Shown piece by piece: positions 8,546 through 17,348 of a stretch of 64,000 nt of DNA (the first letter of the stretch is position 1; every line of letters begins with the position of its first letter). The position numbers and the translations under genes are program-made. The notes under the pieces were generated by a model. The model searched no databases. It was not told the origin of the DNA and saw nothing but the letters and a program-made list of their open reading frames with translations. The DNA lies in NCBI RefSeq assembly GCF_000981385.1, contig NZ_LATZ01000129.1, positions 1 through 64,000 on the forward strand, written 5' to 3'. The DNA is from Bacillus sp. SA1-12 (GTDB lineage: Bacteria; Bacillota; Bacilli; Bacillales; Bacillaceae).

Positions 8546-9613
8546 TTGATTAAGAATGATGTTGTAATAATTGGGTTAATTGGACTTGGCGGAATGGCTA
8601 ATGCACATCGCAGGATGATCTCAGAAGTGGATCAATTAAAATTGGGGGCTCTATGTGATGTGAATGAAGATCTATTAATGAAGATTGCGGCAGAAGAAGG
8701 GGTTAGTGAGGAAAAGTGTTTTAATGAAATGGAAGCTTTGATTGCTGATCCGGATGTTGATGCTGTGATTTCAATCGTGCCAAATCATTTGCACGCAAAG
8801 GTATTGGAGATGTGCATGCACTATCAAAAGCCGATTATGACAGAGAAGCCTTTTACTTTAAATTTTGCTGAAGCGGAAAAGTTAATGGTTTTATATGAAA
8901 AACAGCCAATTCCATGTATGGTAGGGTTTTCTTACCGTTATGTTCCATCTTTTCGCTATGCTAAAAAGCTATTAAAAGATAATGAGATTGGAACAATACG
9001 GCATATTTCTGTCCGTTATCTGCAATCCTTCGGTGCACCATCATTTGAAGTACCTTATGCATGGCGATTTAATAAAGCGCTTACAGGGACGGGTGCGCTT
9101 GGGGATTTAGGCGCTCATATGATTGATAGTGCTAGATTCCTTATTGGAGAATTCCAGTCTGTATCAGGACTGATGGAAACATTTGTGCACGAACGAATGG
9201 ATCCAGTCAGCGGTGACATGATACAAGTGGAGGTGGATGACTACGCTAGTTTTCAGGCGATACTTGAAAATAAAGTGATAGGCTTTTTTTTAACAACAAG
9301 AAACGCAGTTGGGTCAGAGAACCAGCACGAAGTAACAATATATGGTGATATTGGTACAATACACGTCAATTGTGAACGTCCGGATGAGATTGACATTTGC
9401 ATCAATGACGGAGCAAATCATCGCCCTGTATTCAAAACCAAAAAAGTTCCAGGAGATTATAAGAGATTGCAACTCGAAGATTTTGCTGACCTTGTAACAA
9501 ACAATGTGCAGAAGGAAACGCCAACTTTCTATGATGGATATCAAAATCAAAAAGTGCTTGAGCGGATTATTCAGTCTTCGGAAATCAGAAGAACAGTCAT
9601 CGTCGATGAATAG
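8546..9613 (+). CDS. Gfo/Idh/MocA-family NAD(P)-dependent oxidoreductase
   Basis: A 355-residue dehydrogenase. TTG at 8546 is taken as start because AAAGGAGG at 8531-8538 leaves 7 bases; the in-frame TTG at 8540 is too close. The N-terminal Rossmann fold reads IIGLIGLGGMANAH, the usual lysine motif is present as TEKPFTLN, and the C-terminal alpha/beta domain contains GDLGAHMIDSARFL, which carries the conserved Asp and His. Such enzymes oxidise or reduce a sugar or inositol carbon. It stands alone between the transporter cluster and the GH66 gene, so it may modify a dextran-derived sugar, but the substrate cannot be read from sequence. Confidence 0.85.
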   Translation: MIKNDVVIIGLIGLGGMANAHRRMISEVDQLKLGALCDVNEDLLMKIAAEEGVSEEKCFNEMEALIADPDVDAVISIVPNHLHAKVLEMCMHYQKPIMTEKPFTLNFAEAEKLMVLYEKQPIPCMVGFSYRYVPSFRYAKKLLKDNEIGTIRHISVRYLQSFGAPSFEVPYAWRFNKALTGTGALGDLGAHMIDSARFLIGEFQSVSGLMETFVHERMDPVSGDMIQVEVDDYASFQAILENKVIGFFLTTRNAVGSENQHEVTIYGDIGTIHVNCERPDEIDICINDGANHRPVFKTKKVPGDYKRLQLEDFADLVTNNVQKETPTFYDGYQNQKVLERIIQSSEIRRTVIVDE

Positions 9614-9739
9614 TTTAACAGAGGTTTTGTGAGAGTAAGCATAGTTGGATATTAGAAAATGAAAAGGTACCTATCAAAAGAAAGGAGAGTTAGTGTTTCT
9701 ATGTTTTGATGTTTTAATAAACGTGAATAACACCTATTC

Positions 9740-9753
9740 CGAAAACGCTTTCT
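9740..9753 (+). promoter_or_regulatory. cre-like box before the GH66 gene
   Basis: CGAAAACGCTTTCT matches 13 of 14 positions of the cre consensus and is centred 30 bases upstream of the GH66 start codon. CcpA bound there would block transcription when glucose is present. Confidence 0.6.
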
Positions 9754-9776
9754 AGTGAAAATGGAGGAGGAAAGGC

Positions 9777-12700
9777 ATGAAATCATCTAAACGTATACGA
9801 AAGCTGCTATTTGCTAGTTTAGTAGCTCTAAATCTGTCCTTGACATCAATGAGTTTAACGCATGTAACAAATGCACAAACAGCAGCCCCGCCAACAACTT
9901 TACAACATACTCAAGCAAGTGAAAGACAGCTCCCTGGTAAACCTATAAAAGCATTGTTAGTAGATAAGGCAAGGTATAATCCAGGTGAAAAAGTAAAAAT
10001 GTCCTTTTTATTTGATACATCGAAGGAATGGCACGGAAAATTACATGTGCAAGTCTTTCATTTGAATGAAAAAGTGGCAGAAGGAACGAAAAATATTCAA
10101 GTAAAAAAGAATGTAAAAGGGTTGGAGATTGAGTGGACACCGCCTAAAGAAAATTTTCGCGGCTACCTTTTAAAGGCTTCGATTGAGGATTCTCATCAAG
10201 TTCTAACAGCAGCTATTGATGTTTCAAGCAATTGGACACGGTTTCCCCGGTATGGCTATACAACAGAATTTCCTCAAGAAACAGCCGCTGAAAGCGAAAA
10301 GAAAATGAAGCAGCTTACACAGGAATATTATTTGAATGGGTTTCAATTTTATGATTGGATGTGGCGCCATGATGTATCTGTCTATTCAAAGACAGATATC
10401 AAAGGCAATCCAATACTTGATGATAATGGGAATTTTATGACAGAAGAGATCAACAAGGATACCGCTTACAATGACTTGTTAGGCCGTAAACTATATCCAT
10501 TAACAGTAAAGCAGCAAATTAAAGCGGCACAAAAATACAATGCAGCAGCAATGGCTTATCAAATGAACTATGCGGCGAGGGAAAGCTACGAAGCATTTGG
10601 TGTGAAAAGGGAATGGGGGCTTTATAAGAAAAATGCACAATTTCCAAATCCATCACAGACCGATCAGGAAGGATTTTACTTTGACTGGGTCAATCCTCCA
10701 ACAAGTTTATTTTTACAAGACCCTGGAAATAAAGAGTGGCAAACCTATATTAATAAACAGTTTATAAGAAGTGTTAATGAATTTGGTTTTGATGGAATGC
10801 ATTTAGATCAGTGGGGCTTTCACGACAACGATTATTTATATGATTATAAAGGCAATCAACGTCATTTTTCCCAAGACTATGATTCTCTTATTAATTCTGT
10901 TAAAGATTCTTTATCAGAAAATGATGGTCAGAAAAATTTTGTTACTTTCAATATGGTTGGAGGTAATGAAGGCTATCGGGATGTTCCAGTCGAATCAACA
11001 AAAACAGATTTTGATTATAGTGAAATTTGGCAGGATAAAGATAACTACCGAGATTTAGTAAAAGTTGTGGAAGAAACCAGGAAAACGAATGGAGAAAAAG
11101 CTGTGGTCATAGCTGGCTATATGAATTATAAGCAAGCAACGGGGAATCACTATGAAGCAGCAGATGTTAAAGGAGTTCCTAAATCAGAGCAATTTTTCTC
11201 CCGAATTCAAAAAGTACCTGGATGGGTTGGAGATTTCGGAAAGCAAGATGAAGATCAAATCATTTGGAAAATCGATGTACCGGAAGCAGGAACATATCAT
11301 GTGGATCTATTATATGGACATGATAATGGCAATGGAAACCCAGAAGGGAAAGTATCACTAAATGGTCAAATAGTCGAGAGTTCCATCGGTTTTGATGAAA
11401 AAACAGGCTGGGGTAATCCAGTTGCGTTGAAAAGTCTAACTTTAGATTTAGAAAAAGGGACAAATGAAATCAAACTTCAACTAAATTCAAATAATCTTTG
11501 GCTAAACGTAGATAGCATCATTGTTAAAAAGGATTCCTTTGAAAAGGAATATGAAGCGGAAGATGCTGAGCTAATTAGCTGTAAAGTAGATAAATATGGG
11601 CATGTATATAACTTTGAAACAGATGGTGACTTTATTGAGTTTACCGTTCATGTAAAAGAAGCGGGAACTTATCCGATCAGCTTTTATTATGGTGTGGAAA
11701 GAGTGGCAGTCAATCGTCAGTTGATTGTCAATGATGAGCCTGTAAATGATTCTATTAAATTAGAGCCAACAGGAGGCTGGGAATCATACCGAAAATCTGA
11801 AGAGGTACTGGTACCGTTAAATGCTGGTAAAAACAAGGTTGTTCTAAAAGTAGAAGATGTTAACGATACAGGTGCCAAGATTGATTATATGACAGTAGGG
11901 ATTGTAAAATACCATGCAGAAAAATCACAAATTGGGTGGGAACCAACACAGCAGCCTATAATGGAGAAGGGAACAAATCATGTTAGTAACTTCAAACAAC
12001 AGGGAGATTATCTCACGTTTAAAATGGATTCAGAAGAAGCAAAAGAGGTACCTATTTCTATTTTCTATAAAAATAATGAGCAAGAAACCAAACGCAGCTT
12101 ATTCATTAATGGAAAAAAAGCAGGAGTCGTGACATTACCGCAGACAGATGGTGATAACTGGGGTGAGGCAAAAGCTATCATTTTTCTCTACAAAGGATCA
12201 AATGAGATTCAATTCAAAATGGAAGATCCATCAACTGAACAAGGGATTGAAGTAGATAGATTGCTATTAAATCATACGACTTTTGAAGCTGAACAAGCTG
12301 AAATCGGTTGGAGTCCTGTCATAGCAAAAAACAGTGAGGTTTCCGTAGCTCCTGGATTTACGAACAACCTCGGAAATAAAGGTCAGCGAGTTATATTTAA
12401 CGTAAAGAATGAAAAAGAGACAAACACGCTTCGTTTTAAATACAGAACAGCAAATAATCCAAAAGTAATCATTTATGTGGATGGGAAATTGATTCCTTCA
12501 AATAACTCCTATGTTGATGGCCAAACGATTTCTGAAAACATATTCCCTAGTACTCCAGGTGGTTGGGACGGGGCTATGGCCGAAAAGTCAATTCATGCAA
12601 CTGTACCAGCAGGTGAGCATGAGGTTATCTTTGAAATAGCATCAAATGGTGAGTACATTAATTTAGACAGCTTATTTGTCGGAGATGAGGAATACCAAGT

Positions 12701-14078
12701 TGAAGAAGCAGCCTTTGCTCCGGCTGGTCATGGAATTTCAACAACGATAGGTCATATTTACGATTTCAAGGATGAAGGGGATTTCTTAACCTTTGAAATT
12801 CATGCACCGAAAGAAGGAAAGTATGATTTAACATGGAGATATAACAATGATGGATCTTCTAAACGTGGTGTAAATCGATCATTATATGTAAATGGAGAAA
12901 AAATAGAAAATGTTAGCTTTCCATCTAGTAATAGCTGGCAAGATCTAATGATAAAGGATGTCCCAATAAAAGAAGGTGAAAACACTCTCACGATGAAAAT
13001 AGAGAATGTTGATGATGATGGTGTAAAACTTGATTATCTCCAATTTGAAGGGAAAAAGTATCATGCAGAATCTGCGAGCATACTTCCACCAATGCATATC
13101 TATAAAGATACATTAGTAAACTTTGGTCATGTTGGAGATGAAGCAACATTTGATGTTGATTTAAAAGAAGAAGGAGAAACTAGTTTTATTTTCACTTATG
13201 CGAATGCAGGAGCAGAAACAGCAAGAACAATTTATGTAGATGGAAAACCTGTCCTAGATGATAAAGGCAACCCTTACACTGTTGCATTTAAAAGTACGGG
13301 AAATATTGAGTCATACAGTGAGGATGGCTACGTGGTATTACCCCATTTAACAGCAGGAAAACATAATTTGACATTGAAACAGGAAAAAGAACAGAAGGGC
13401 TCAATTAATTTGCGTCGTATGACCGTTGGACTTTTCGACGAGCCTTCCGTTCGTTTAATGGATGCTGGTTTAGCCGCAATGGGAGCAACACATATTGAAA
13501 TCGGTACAGCAGAAAAATATGAAGAAGGACCAAACATGTTGGCTCATGAATATTACCCGAATCGAAGCAAAAAAATGAGCAGATCTATTAAGGAATCGAT
13601 GAAAAATTATTATAAATTCTTTGCTGCTTATGAAAATCTTTTATTTGATAGTAAAGAAACGGATTCTTTGATTAAAGTAGAAAACAAGGGACAGCCGCTT
13701 ATGGTTAGCAGAGATGGGGAAAAAAATACAATCTGGACTATCGTTCGTGAAAATAAGAATAATAATGGCTTTGAAGACTACGATGTTGTCCATCTTGTTA
13801 ATCTATTAAATAATGATGCCAATTGGAGAAATGCAGCAGCAAAACCGGATGTATATAAGGATTTAACAGTAAGGTACCAAATGGATAATAGTAAAAAATT
13901 ACCAAACTTAAAGGTTTATACTGCAAGTCCGGATCGAAATGAAGGGCAATTAAGTGAGATTAAATACAGATGGGAAAAAGATGAATTAGTGATCACTCTT
14001 CCTAGCCTAGAATACTGGGAAATGATTGTCATTGACCGGGACGGTACTGAAAATAAAAAACTGTTGAAAATTAAATAA
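9777..14078 (+). CDS. Secreted GH66 dextranase / cycloisomaltooligosaccharide glucanotransferase with six inserted carbohydrate-binding-like modules
   Basis: A 1433-residue exported enzyme. A signal peptide ends near TNA (Ala33). An N-terminal Ig-like domain spans about 50-150. The first half of the (beta/alpha)8 barrel begins at FPRYGY and holds QFYDWMWRHD and the probable nucleophile Asp344 (DGMHLDQWG) and acid/base Glu416 (DYSEIWQ). Their spacing of 72 equals that recalled for CITase Asp270/Glu342. The barrel is then interrupted at about 459-1220 by six tandem beta-sandwich modules starting near residues 459, 592, 712, 836, 973 and 1095, mostly opening with YxAE-type sequences as in CBM35/CBM6. 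The barrel resumes at 1222 (GATHIEIG, MLAHEYYPN) and a beta-rich tail ends the protein. GH66 is known to cut alpha-1,6-glucan, sometimes forming cyclic products; a CBM35 insertion is known in CITase, but six modules is unusual. GGAGGAGG precedes the start. No cell-wall anchor is seen. Confidence 0.88.
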   Translation: MKSSKRIRKLLFASLVALNLSLTSMSLTHVTNAQTAAPPTTLQHTQASERQLPGKPIKALLVDKARYNPGEKVKMSFLFDTSKEWHGKLHVQVFHLNEKVAEGTKNIQVKKNVKGLEIEWTPPKENFRGYLLKASIEDSHQVLTAAIDVSSNWTRFPRYGYTTEFPQETAAESEKKMKQLTQEYYLNGFQFYDWMWRHDVSVYSKTDIKGNPILDDNGNFMTEEINKDTAYNDLLGRKLYPLTVKQQIKAAQKYNAAAMAYQMNYAARESYEAFGVKREWGLYKKNAQFPNPSQTDQEGFYFDWVNPPTSLFLQDPGNKEWQTYINKQFIRSVNEFGFDGMHLDQWGFHDNDYLYDYKGNQRHFSQDYDSLINSVKDSLSENDGQKNFVTFNMVGGNEGYRDVPVESTKTDFDYSEIWQDKDNYRDLVKVVEETRKTNGEKAVVIAGYMNYKQATGNHYEAADVKGVPKSEQFFSRIQKVPGWVGDFGKQDEDQIIWKIDVPEAGTYHVDLLYGHDNGNGNPEGKVSLNGQIVESSIGFDEKTGWGNPVALKSLTLDLEKGTNEIKLQLNSNNLWLNVDSIIVKKDSFEKEYEAEDAELISCKVDKYGHVYNFETDGDFIEFTVHVKEAGTYPISFYYGVERVAVNRQLIVNDEPVNDSIKLEPTGGWESYRKSEEVLVPLNAGKNKVVLKVEDVNDTGAKIDYMTVGIVKYHAEKSQIGWEPTQQPIMEKGTNHVSNFKQQGDYLTFKMDSEEAKEVPISIFYKNNEQETKRSLFINGKKAGVVTLPQTDGDNWGEAKAIIFLYKGSNEIQFKMEDPSTEQGIEVDRLLLNHTTFEAEQAEIGWSPVIAKNSEVSVAPGFTNNLGNKGQRVIFNVKNEKETNTLRFKYRTANNPKVIIYVDGKLIPSNNSYVDGQTISENIFPSTPGGWDGAMAEKSIHATVPAGEHEVIFEIASNGEYINLDSLFVGDEEYQVEEAAFAPAGHGISTTIGHIYDFKDEGDFLTFEIHAPKEGKYDLTWRYNNDGSSKRGVNRSLYVNGEKIENVSFPSSNSWQDLMIKDVPIKEGENTLTMKIENVDDDGVKLDYLQFEGKKYHAESASILPPMHIYKDTLVNFGHVGDEATFDVDLKEEGETSFIFTYANAGAETARTIYVDGKPVLDDKGNPYTVAFKSTGNIESYSEDGYVVLPHLTAGKHNLTLKQEKEQKGSINLRRMTVGLFDEPSVRLMDAGLAAMGATHIEIGTAEKYEEGPNMLAHEYYPNRSKKMSRSIKESMKNYYKFFAAYENLLFDSKETDSLIKVENKGQPLMVSRDGEKNTIWTIVRENKNNNGFEDYDVVHLVNLLNNDANWRNAAAKPDVYKDLTVRYQMDNSKKLPNLKVYTASPDRNEGQLSEIKYRWEKDELVITLPSLEYWEMIVIDRDGTENKKLLKIK

Positions 14079-14084
14079 AAGTTG

Positions 14085-14117
14085 AGGAATGCATTGGAAT
14101 GTTTCCATTCCTTTTTT
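14085..14117 (+). terminator. Terminator after the GH66 gene
   Basis: GGAATG pairs with CATTCC over a 13-base loop and runs into TTTTTT, directly after the stop codon. Confidence 0.6.
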
Positions 14118-14225
14118 AAAATTATAGGATAAGATTTTTCTCTTCCACAGCTCTTGCACTATGATGACCCAATGTCTACCCTTGGTTCTTAGTATCAAAA
14201 CGTAAAGTAAATATTTTAAACAAGT

Positions 14226-14270
14226 AAAAACACCACATCGACCCATGTACCGTTCGATATGGTGTTTTTT
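14226..14270. terminator. Second hairpin terminator in the intergenic region
   Basis: AAACACCACATCGA pairs with TCGATATGGTGTTTTTT. The stem is strong and has a T run on the plus strand and an A run before it, so it could work in both directions. It separates the GH66 unit from the transketolase operon. Confidence 0.65.
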
Positions 14271-14426
14271 ACTATTTAAATTGAGAATATCTAAGAAACC
14301 TTAATACTTGTACGTTAGCTATGGTCATTCAATTTGTTTGTATTAGACATATGATAAAACCGTTATGCCTAAGAACTACGCCATGTTTATTCAGTATGAA
14401 AAGAATGAAAGAATAAAATTTTATAT

Positions 14427-14442
14427 ACTTAGTAGACAAGTT
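14427..14442 (+). promoter_or_regulatory. GntR-type operator, copy 1
   Basis: ACTTAGTAGACAAGTT is an imperfect palindrome (half-site CTTRGTA against its complement). The same 16 bases recur exactly at 14476, with one change at 18894 upstream of the gntR-family gene, and with two changes at 20876 upstream of the kinase gene. Distribution points to the GntR protein encoded at 18961 as the ligand (inference). Confidence 0.7.
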
Positions 14443-14475
14443 TGGGGAAGGGGTGTATACTACACATACAAGATA

Positions 14476-14491
14476 ACTTAGTAGACAAGTT
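14476..14491 (+). promoter_or_regulatory. GntR-type operator, copy 2
   Basis: An exact second copy of ACTTAGTAGACAAGTT, 49 bases downstream of copy 1 and 53 bases before the transketolase start. Two sites nearly five helical turns apart would allow cooperative binding or looping over the promoter. Confidence 0.7.
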
Positions 14492-14543
14492 AACAAGGTC
14501 ACAAGTTTAGTTTTTTTTTAAAGTCTTAATCGAGGTGATAGTG

Positions 14544-15377
14544 ATGAAAAACATAAGTATTGAAGAATTGAAAGAAAAAGCGATTGAAATGAGAAAAACA
14601 GCTGTAACAATGATCCACAATGCACAATCTGGTCATCCAGGCGGTTCGCTATCTGCTGCGGATCTAATGACAGCGCTATACTTTAAAGAAATGAACATTG
14701 ATCCAAATAATCCTAATTGGGAAGATCGTGACAGATTTGTCCTTTCAAAAGGTCATGTTTGCCCAATTCAATATTCTGCATTAGCTCTACTAGGATATGT
14801 TCCATATGAAACGATCTATACGTTAAGAGAATTTGGATCCCCATTCCAAGGACATCCTGATATGAAAAAATGCCCAGGTATCGATATTTCAACAGGTTCT
14901 CTGGGGCAAGGACTTTCTTGTGGTGTAGGTATGGCAATCGCAGGAAAAAGAGATAAGAAAGATTACCGGGTGTTTTCTTTACTAGGAGATGGTGAATGTC
15001 AGGAAGGCCAAATTTGGGAGGCTGCCCAAACGGCAGTTAAATATCAATTAGATAATTTAATTGTCTTTGTTGATAATAACAGACTACAAATCGATGGCTT
15101 CACAGAAGAGGTAATGCCAGTTTTGGATTTAGAGAAAAAATTTGAAGTGTTCGGCTTTGAAACAAAACGAATTGACGGTCATTCCATGGAAGAAATTGTG
15201 GAAACATTAGATGAAATCAGAAAGCTGAAAAATGGCAAGCCAAAGTGTATCGTCCTTGACACGGTAAAAGGCAAGGGAGTTTCTTATATGGAAGATGTTG
15301 CCGATTGGCACGGTATTGCACCTAATGATGAAGAGTACAAACAGGCAATTGAAGAAATAGCAGGAGGTTTAAAATAA
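14544..15377 (+). CDS. Transketolase, N-terminal (thiamine diphosphate-binding) subunit
   Basis: A 277-residue half-transketolase. It carries the pyrophosphate-binding pattern GDGECQEGQIWEAAQTA...DNNR (about residues 151-180) and the early histidine motifs SGHPGGSLSAAD and KGHVCPIQYS. The ATG at 14544 is chosen because GAGGTG at 14532-14537 is properly spaced; GTG at 14535 lies within it. The stop overlaps the start of the next gene by one base (TAATG), so the two subunits are translationally coupled. Split transketolases of this kind serve the normal pentose-phosphate pathway, but also dedicated routes such as apulose-4-phosphate (AptAB) and 6-deoxy-6-sulfofructose (SqwGH) cleavage. The true substrate is open. 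Confidence 0.88.
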   Translation: MKNISIEELKEKAIEMRKTAVTMIHNAQSGHPGGSLSAADLMTALYFKEMNIDPNNPNWEDRDRFVLSKGHVCPIQYSALALLGYVPYETIYTLREFGSPFQGHPDMKKCPGIDISTGSLGQGLSCGVGMAIAGKRDKKDYRVFSLLGDGECQEGQIWEAAQTAVKYQLDNLIVFVDNNRLQIDGFTEEVMPVLDLEKKFEVFGFETKRIDGHSMEEIVETLDEIRKLKNGKPKCIVLDTVKGKGVSYMEDVADWHGIAPNDEEYKQAIEEIAGGLK

Positions 15378-16324
15378 TGAGTATTATGGAGAAGACTCTC
15401 ACAACAAAAAAAGCTACAAGAGAAGCCTTTGGTGATGAAATCGTAAAATTAGGTAAAGAAAATAAAGATATTTATGTCATCGATGTTGATATTGCAAAAT
15501 CATGTAAGACAAGTAACTTCATTAAACAATTACCTGATCAGCATATTAATGTCGGAATTGCTGAGCAAAATGCTGCCGGATTAGCTGCTGGGCTTGCAAC
15601 GACAGGTAAGATCCCGTTTGTAAGCACTTACGCTGTATTTGGTTCTCTTAGAATGGCTGAGCAAATTAGACAAGAAATTTGTTATCCAAATTTAAATGTT
15701 AAAATTGCTTGTTCTCATGGGGGACTAACACCTGCTAATGATGGAGGAAGCCACCAAGCAATTGAAGATATGGGAGTATTAAGAAGTTTCCCGAATATGA
15801 CTGTCATTATGGGTGCTGATTACTATTCTACTAGAAAACTAGTAGAGCAAGCAGCAAATATATATGGACCTGTATATTTACGTTTTACCAGAGATACAGT
15901 ACCAATGATTTATGACGAAACAGAAGAATTTACAATTGGTAAAGCGAAACAATTAAAAGATGGAAATGATATTGCAATTATTGCAAATGGTGATACGGTT
16001 CGACTTGCTTTAGAAGCCACAAAGGAATTAGAAAAACAGGGGATTTCTGTCAAATTACTAGATATGCATACGATTAAACCAATCGATCGGGAAGCTGTAG
16101 TAGAGTGCCTCGAATTAGGCCGAATCATCACTGTTGAAGATCATAATATTTTAAACGGATTAGGAAGCGCTGTATGTGAAGTAGCTGCTGAAGAAGGCAA
16201 AGGAAAGGTTAGAAGAATTGGTGTTCAAGATCAGTTTGGACAATCTGCTCCATATGAAAAACTATTAGAACTAAATGGAATAACTGTTGAAAATATTATT
16301 CGTACTGCAAAAGAATTGCTTTAA
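15377..16324 (+). CDS. Transketolase, C-terminal (pyrimidine-binding) subunit
   Basis: A 315-residue partner of the previous gene. It contains the pyrimidine-domain glutamate in NVGIAEQNAAGLAAGLA, the histidine-rich run CSHGGLTPANDGGSHQAIED, LRFTRD, and the C-terminal transketolase domain (MHTIKPIDREAVVE, VEDHNILNGLGSAVCE). AGGAGG inside the upstream gene places the start at 15377. Together the two chains would make one active enzyme transferring a two-carbon ketol unit with ThDP and a divalent metal. No kinase lies directly beside it; the phosphofructokinase-like gene at 21061 shares the operator and may provide the phosphorylated ketose (inference). Confidence 0.88.
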   Translation: MSIMEKTLTTKKATREAFGDEIVKLGKENKDIYVIDVDIAKSCKTSNFIKQLPDQHINVGIAEQNAAGLAAGLATTGKIPFVSTYAVFGSLRMAEQIRQEICYPNLNVKIACSHGGLTPANDGGSHQAIEDMGVLRSFPNMTVIMGADYYSTRKLVEQAANIYGPVYLRFTRDTVPMIYDETEEFTIGKAKQLKDGNDIAIIANGDTVRLALEATKELEKQGISVKLLDMHTIKPIDREAVVECLELGRIITVEDHNILNGLGSAVCEVAAEEGKGKVRRIGVQDQFGQSAPYEKLLELNGITVENIIRTAKELL

Positions 16325-16366
16325 TAGAAAATTAAAAAATAATTAACTTGAGGAGAGAATAAAAAC

Positions 16367-17125
16367 ATGTTTGAATTAAATGATAGAGTAGCAATCGTTA
16401 CAGGAAGCGGTTCAAAAAAAGGTATTGGACGTACAATTGCATTAACACTTGCAAAGCAGGGTGCAGCTATTGTCGTAGCGGATTTAAATGCAGATGGAAT
16501 TCAAGATACTGTTCAAGCGATCCAAGAATCCGGCGGGAAAGCATTAGGGGTAGAACTTAATGTAACAAACAAAGAATCAGTTGATGCTATGGTTGAAAAA
16601 GTTCTTGCTGAATATGGCCGTATTGACATTCTTGTTAATAATGCGGGAATTTCACAAAAAGTTACTGTAGAAGATATGACCATTGAAGATATCACAAAAG
16701 TATTTAATGTAAATATGTTTGGTTTATTCTTATGTACTCAAGCTGTATTAGACACAATGAAAAAACAAAAATTTGGGAGAATTGTAAGCCTTTCCTCTGT
16801 CTCTGCTAAAAGAGGAGGCGGGGTATTTGGTGGAGCACACTATTCCGCATCTAAAGCTGCTGTTTTAGGTTTCTCTAAAAACTTGGCTCGTGAAGTGGCA
16901 GCAGACGGAATTACAGTAAACTGTGTTGCACCAGGCCTTGTAAACACTGAAATATGGAAATCACTGCCAAAAGAAGATGCTGATAATGTGATTGCAGGAA
17001 TACCAATGGGCAGACCAGGTGAAACAGAAGAAATTGCATCAACCATTGCTTTCTTGGCTTCAGAAGAAGCATCTTATATTACTGGTGAAGAAATTGATAT
17101 TAACGGTGGTTCACACATGGATTAA
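16367..17125 (+). CDS. Short-chain dehydrogenase/reductase
   Basis: A 252-residue classical SDR. The nucleotide-binding glycines are in VTGSGSKKGIGRT, Asp follows the second strand (VVADLNADG, suggesting NAD preference), the NNAG motif is present (LVNNAGIS), and the catalytic Ser/Tyr/Lys are in SLSSVSA and YSASKAAV. It ends in the usual dinucleotide-fold element TGEEIDINGG. It lies 42 bases after the transketolase pair in the same direction. In an operon with a gluconate-type permease it probably oxidises an imported sugar acid or polyol to a ketose, but FabG-like names fit equally well by sequence alone. Confidence 0.85.
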   Translation: MFELNDRVAIVTGSGSKKGIGRTIALTLAKQGAAIVVADLNADGIQDTVQAIQESGGKALGVELNVTNKESVDAMVEKVLAEYGRIDILVNNAGISQKVTVEDMTIEDITKVFNVNMFGLFLCTQAVLDTMKKQKFGRIVSLSSVSAKRGGGVFGGAHYSASKAAVLGFSKNLAREVAADGITVNCVAPGLVNTEIWKSLPKEDADNVIAGIPMGRPGETEEIASTIAFLASEEASYITGEEIDINGGSHMD

Positions 17126-17128
17126 TCT

Positions 17129-17302
17129 AACTGTCCGTAAAGATCCCGGACGAAGGACAGGAAGTCCAAGTCAGGCAAGACATAAGGACGTGGCGTTTTA
17201 TGCGTGATAAGTTTCGCTAACCATCAGTGGGGATGAAGAAACCTCCCACTGATGGAAGACTCACTTTATTGGGCAGGCATATCATATTGGTTGGTATGCC
17301 TG
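17129..17302 (+). other. Structured intergenic stretch with three hairpins before the permease gene
   Basis: Three stem-loops follow one another. CTGTCC pairs with GGACAG at about 17131-17161. A perfect 11-bp stem joins CCATCAGTGGG (17221-17231) to CCCACTGATGG (17245-17255). CAGGCATA (17274-17281) pairs with TATGCCTG (17295-17302). None has a strong T tail. The stretch may be an intergenic repeat or an RNA element controlling permease expression. No coding potential is seen. Confidence 0.5.
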
Positions 17303-17348
17303 TTTATGTGAATAATATAGGATTTTTTTAATGATTTGGAGGATTATT

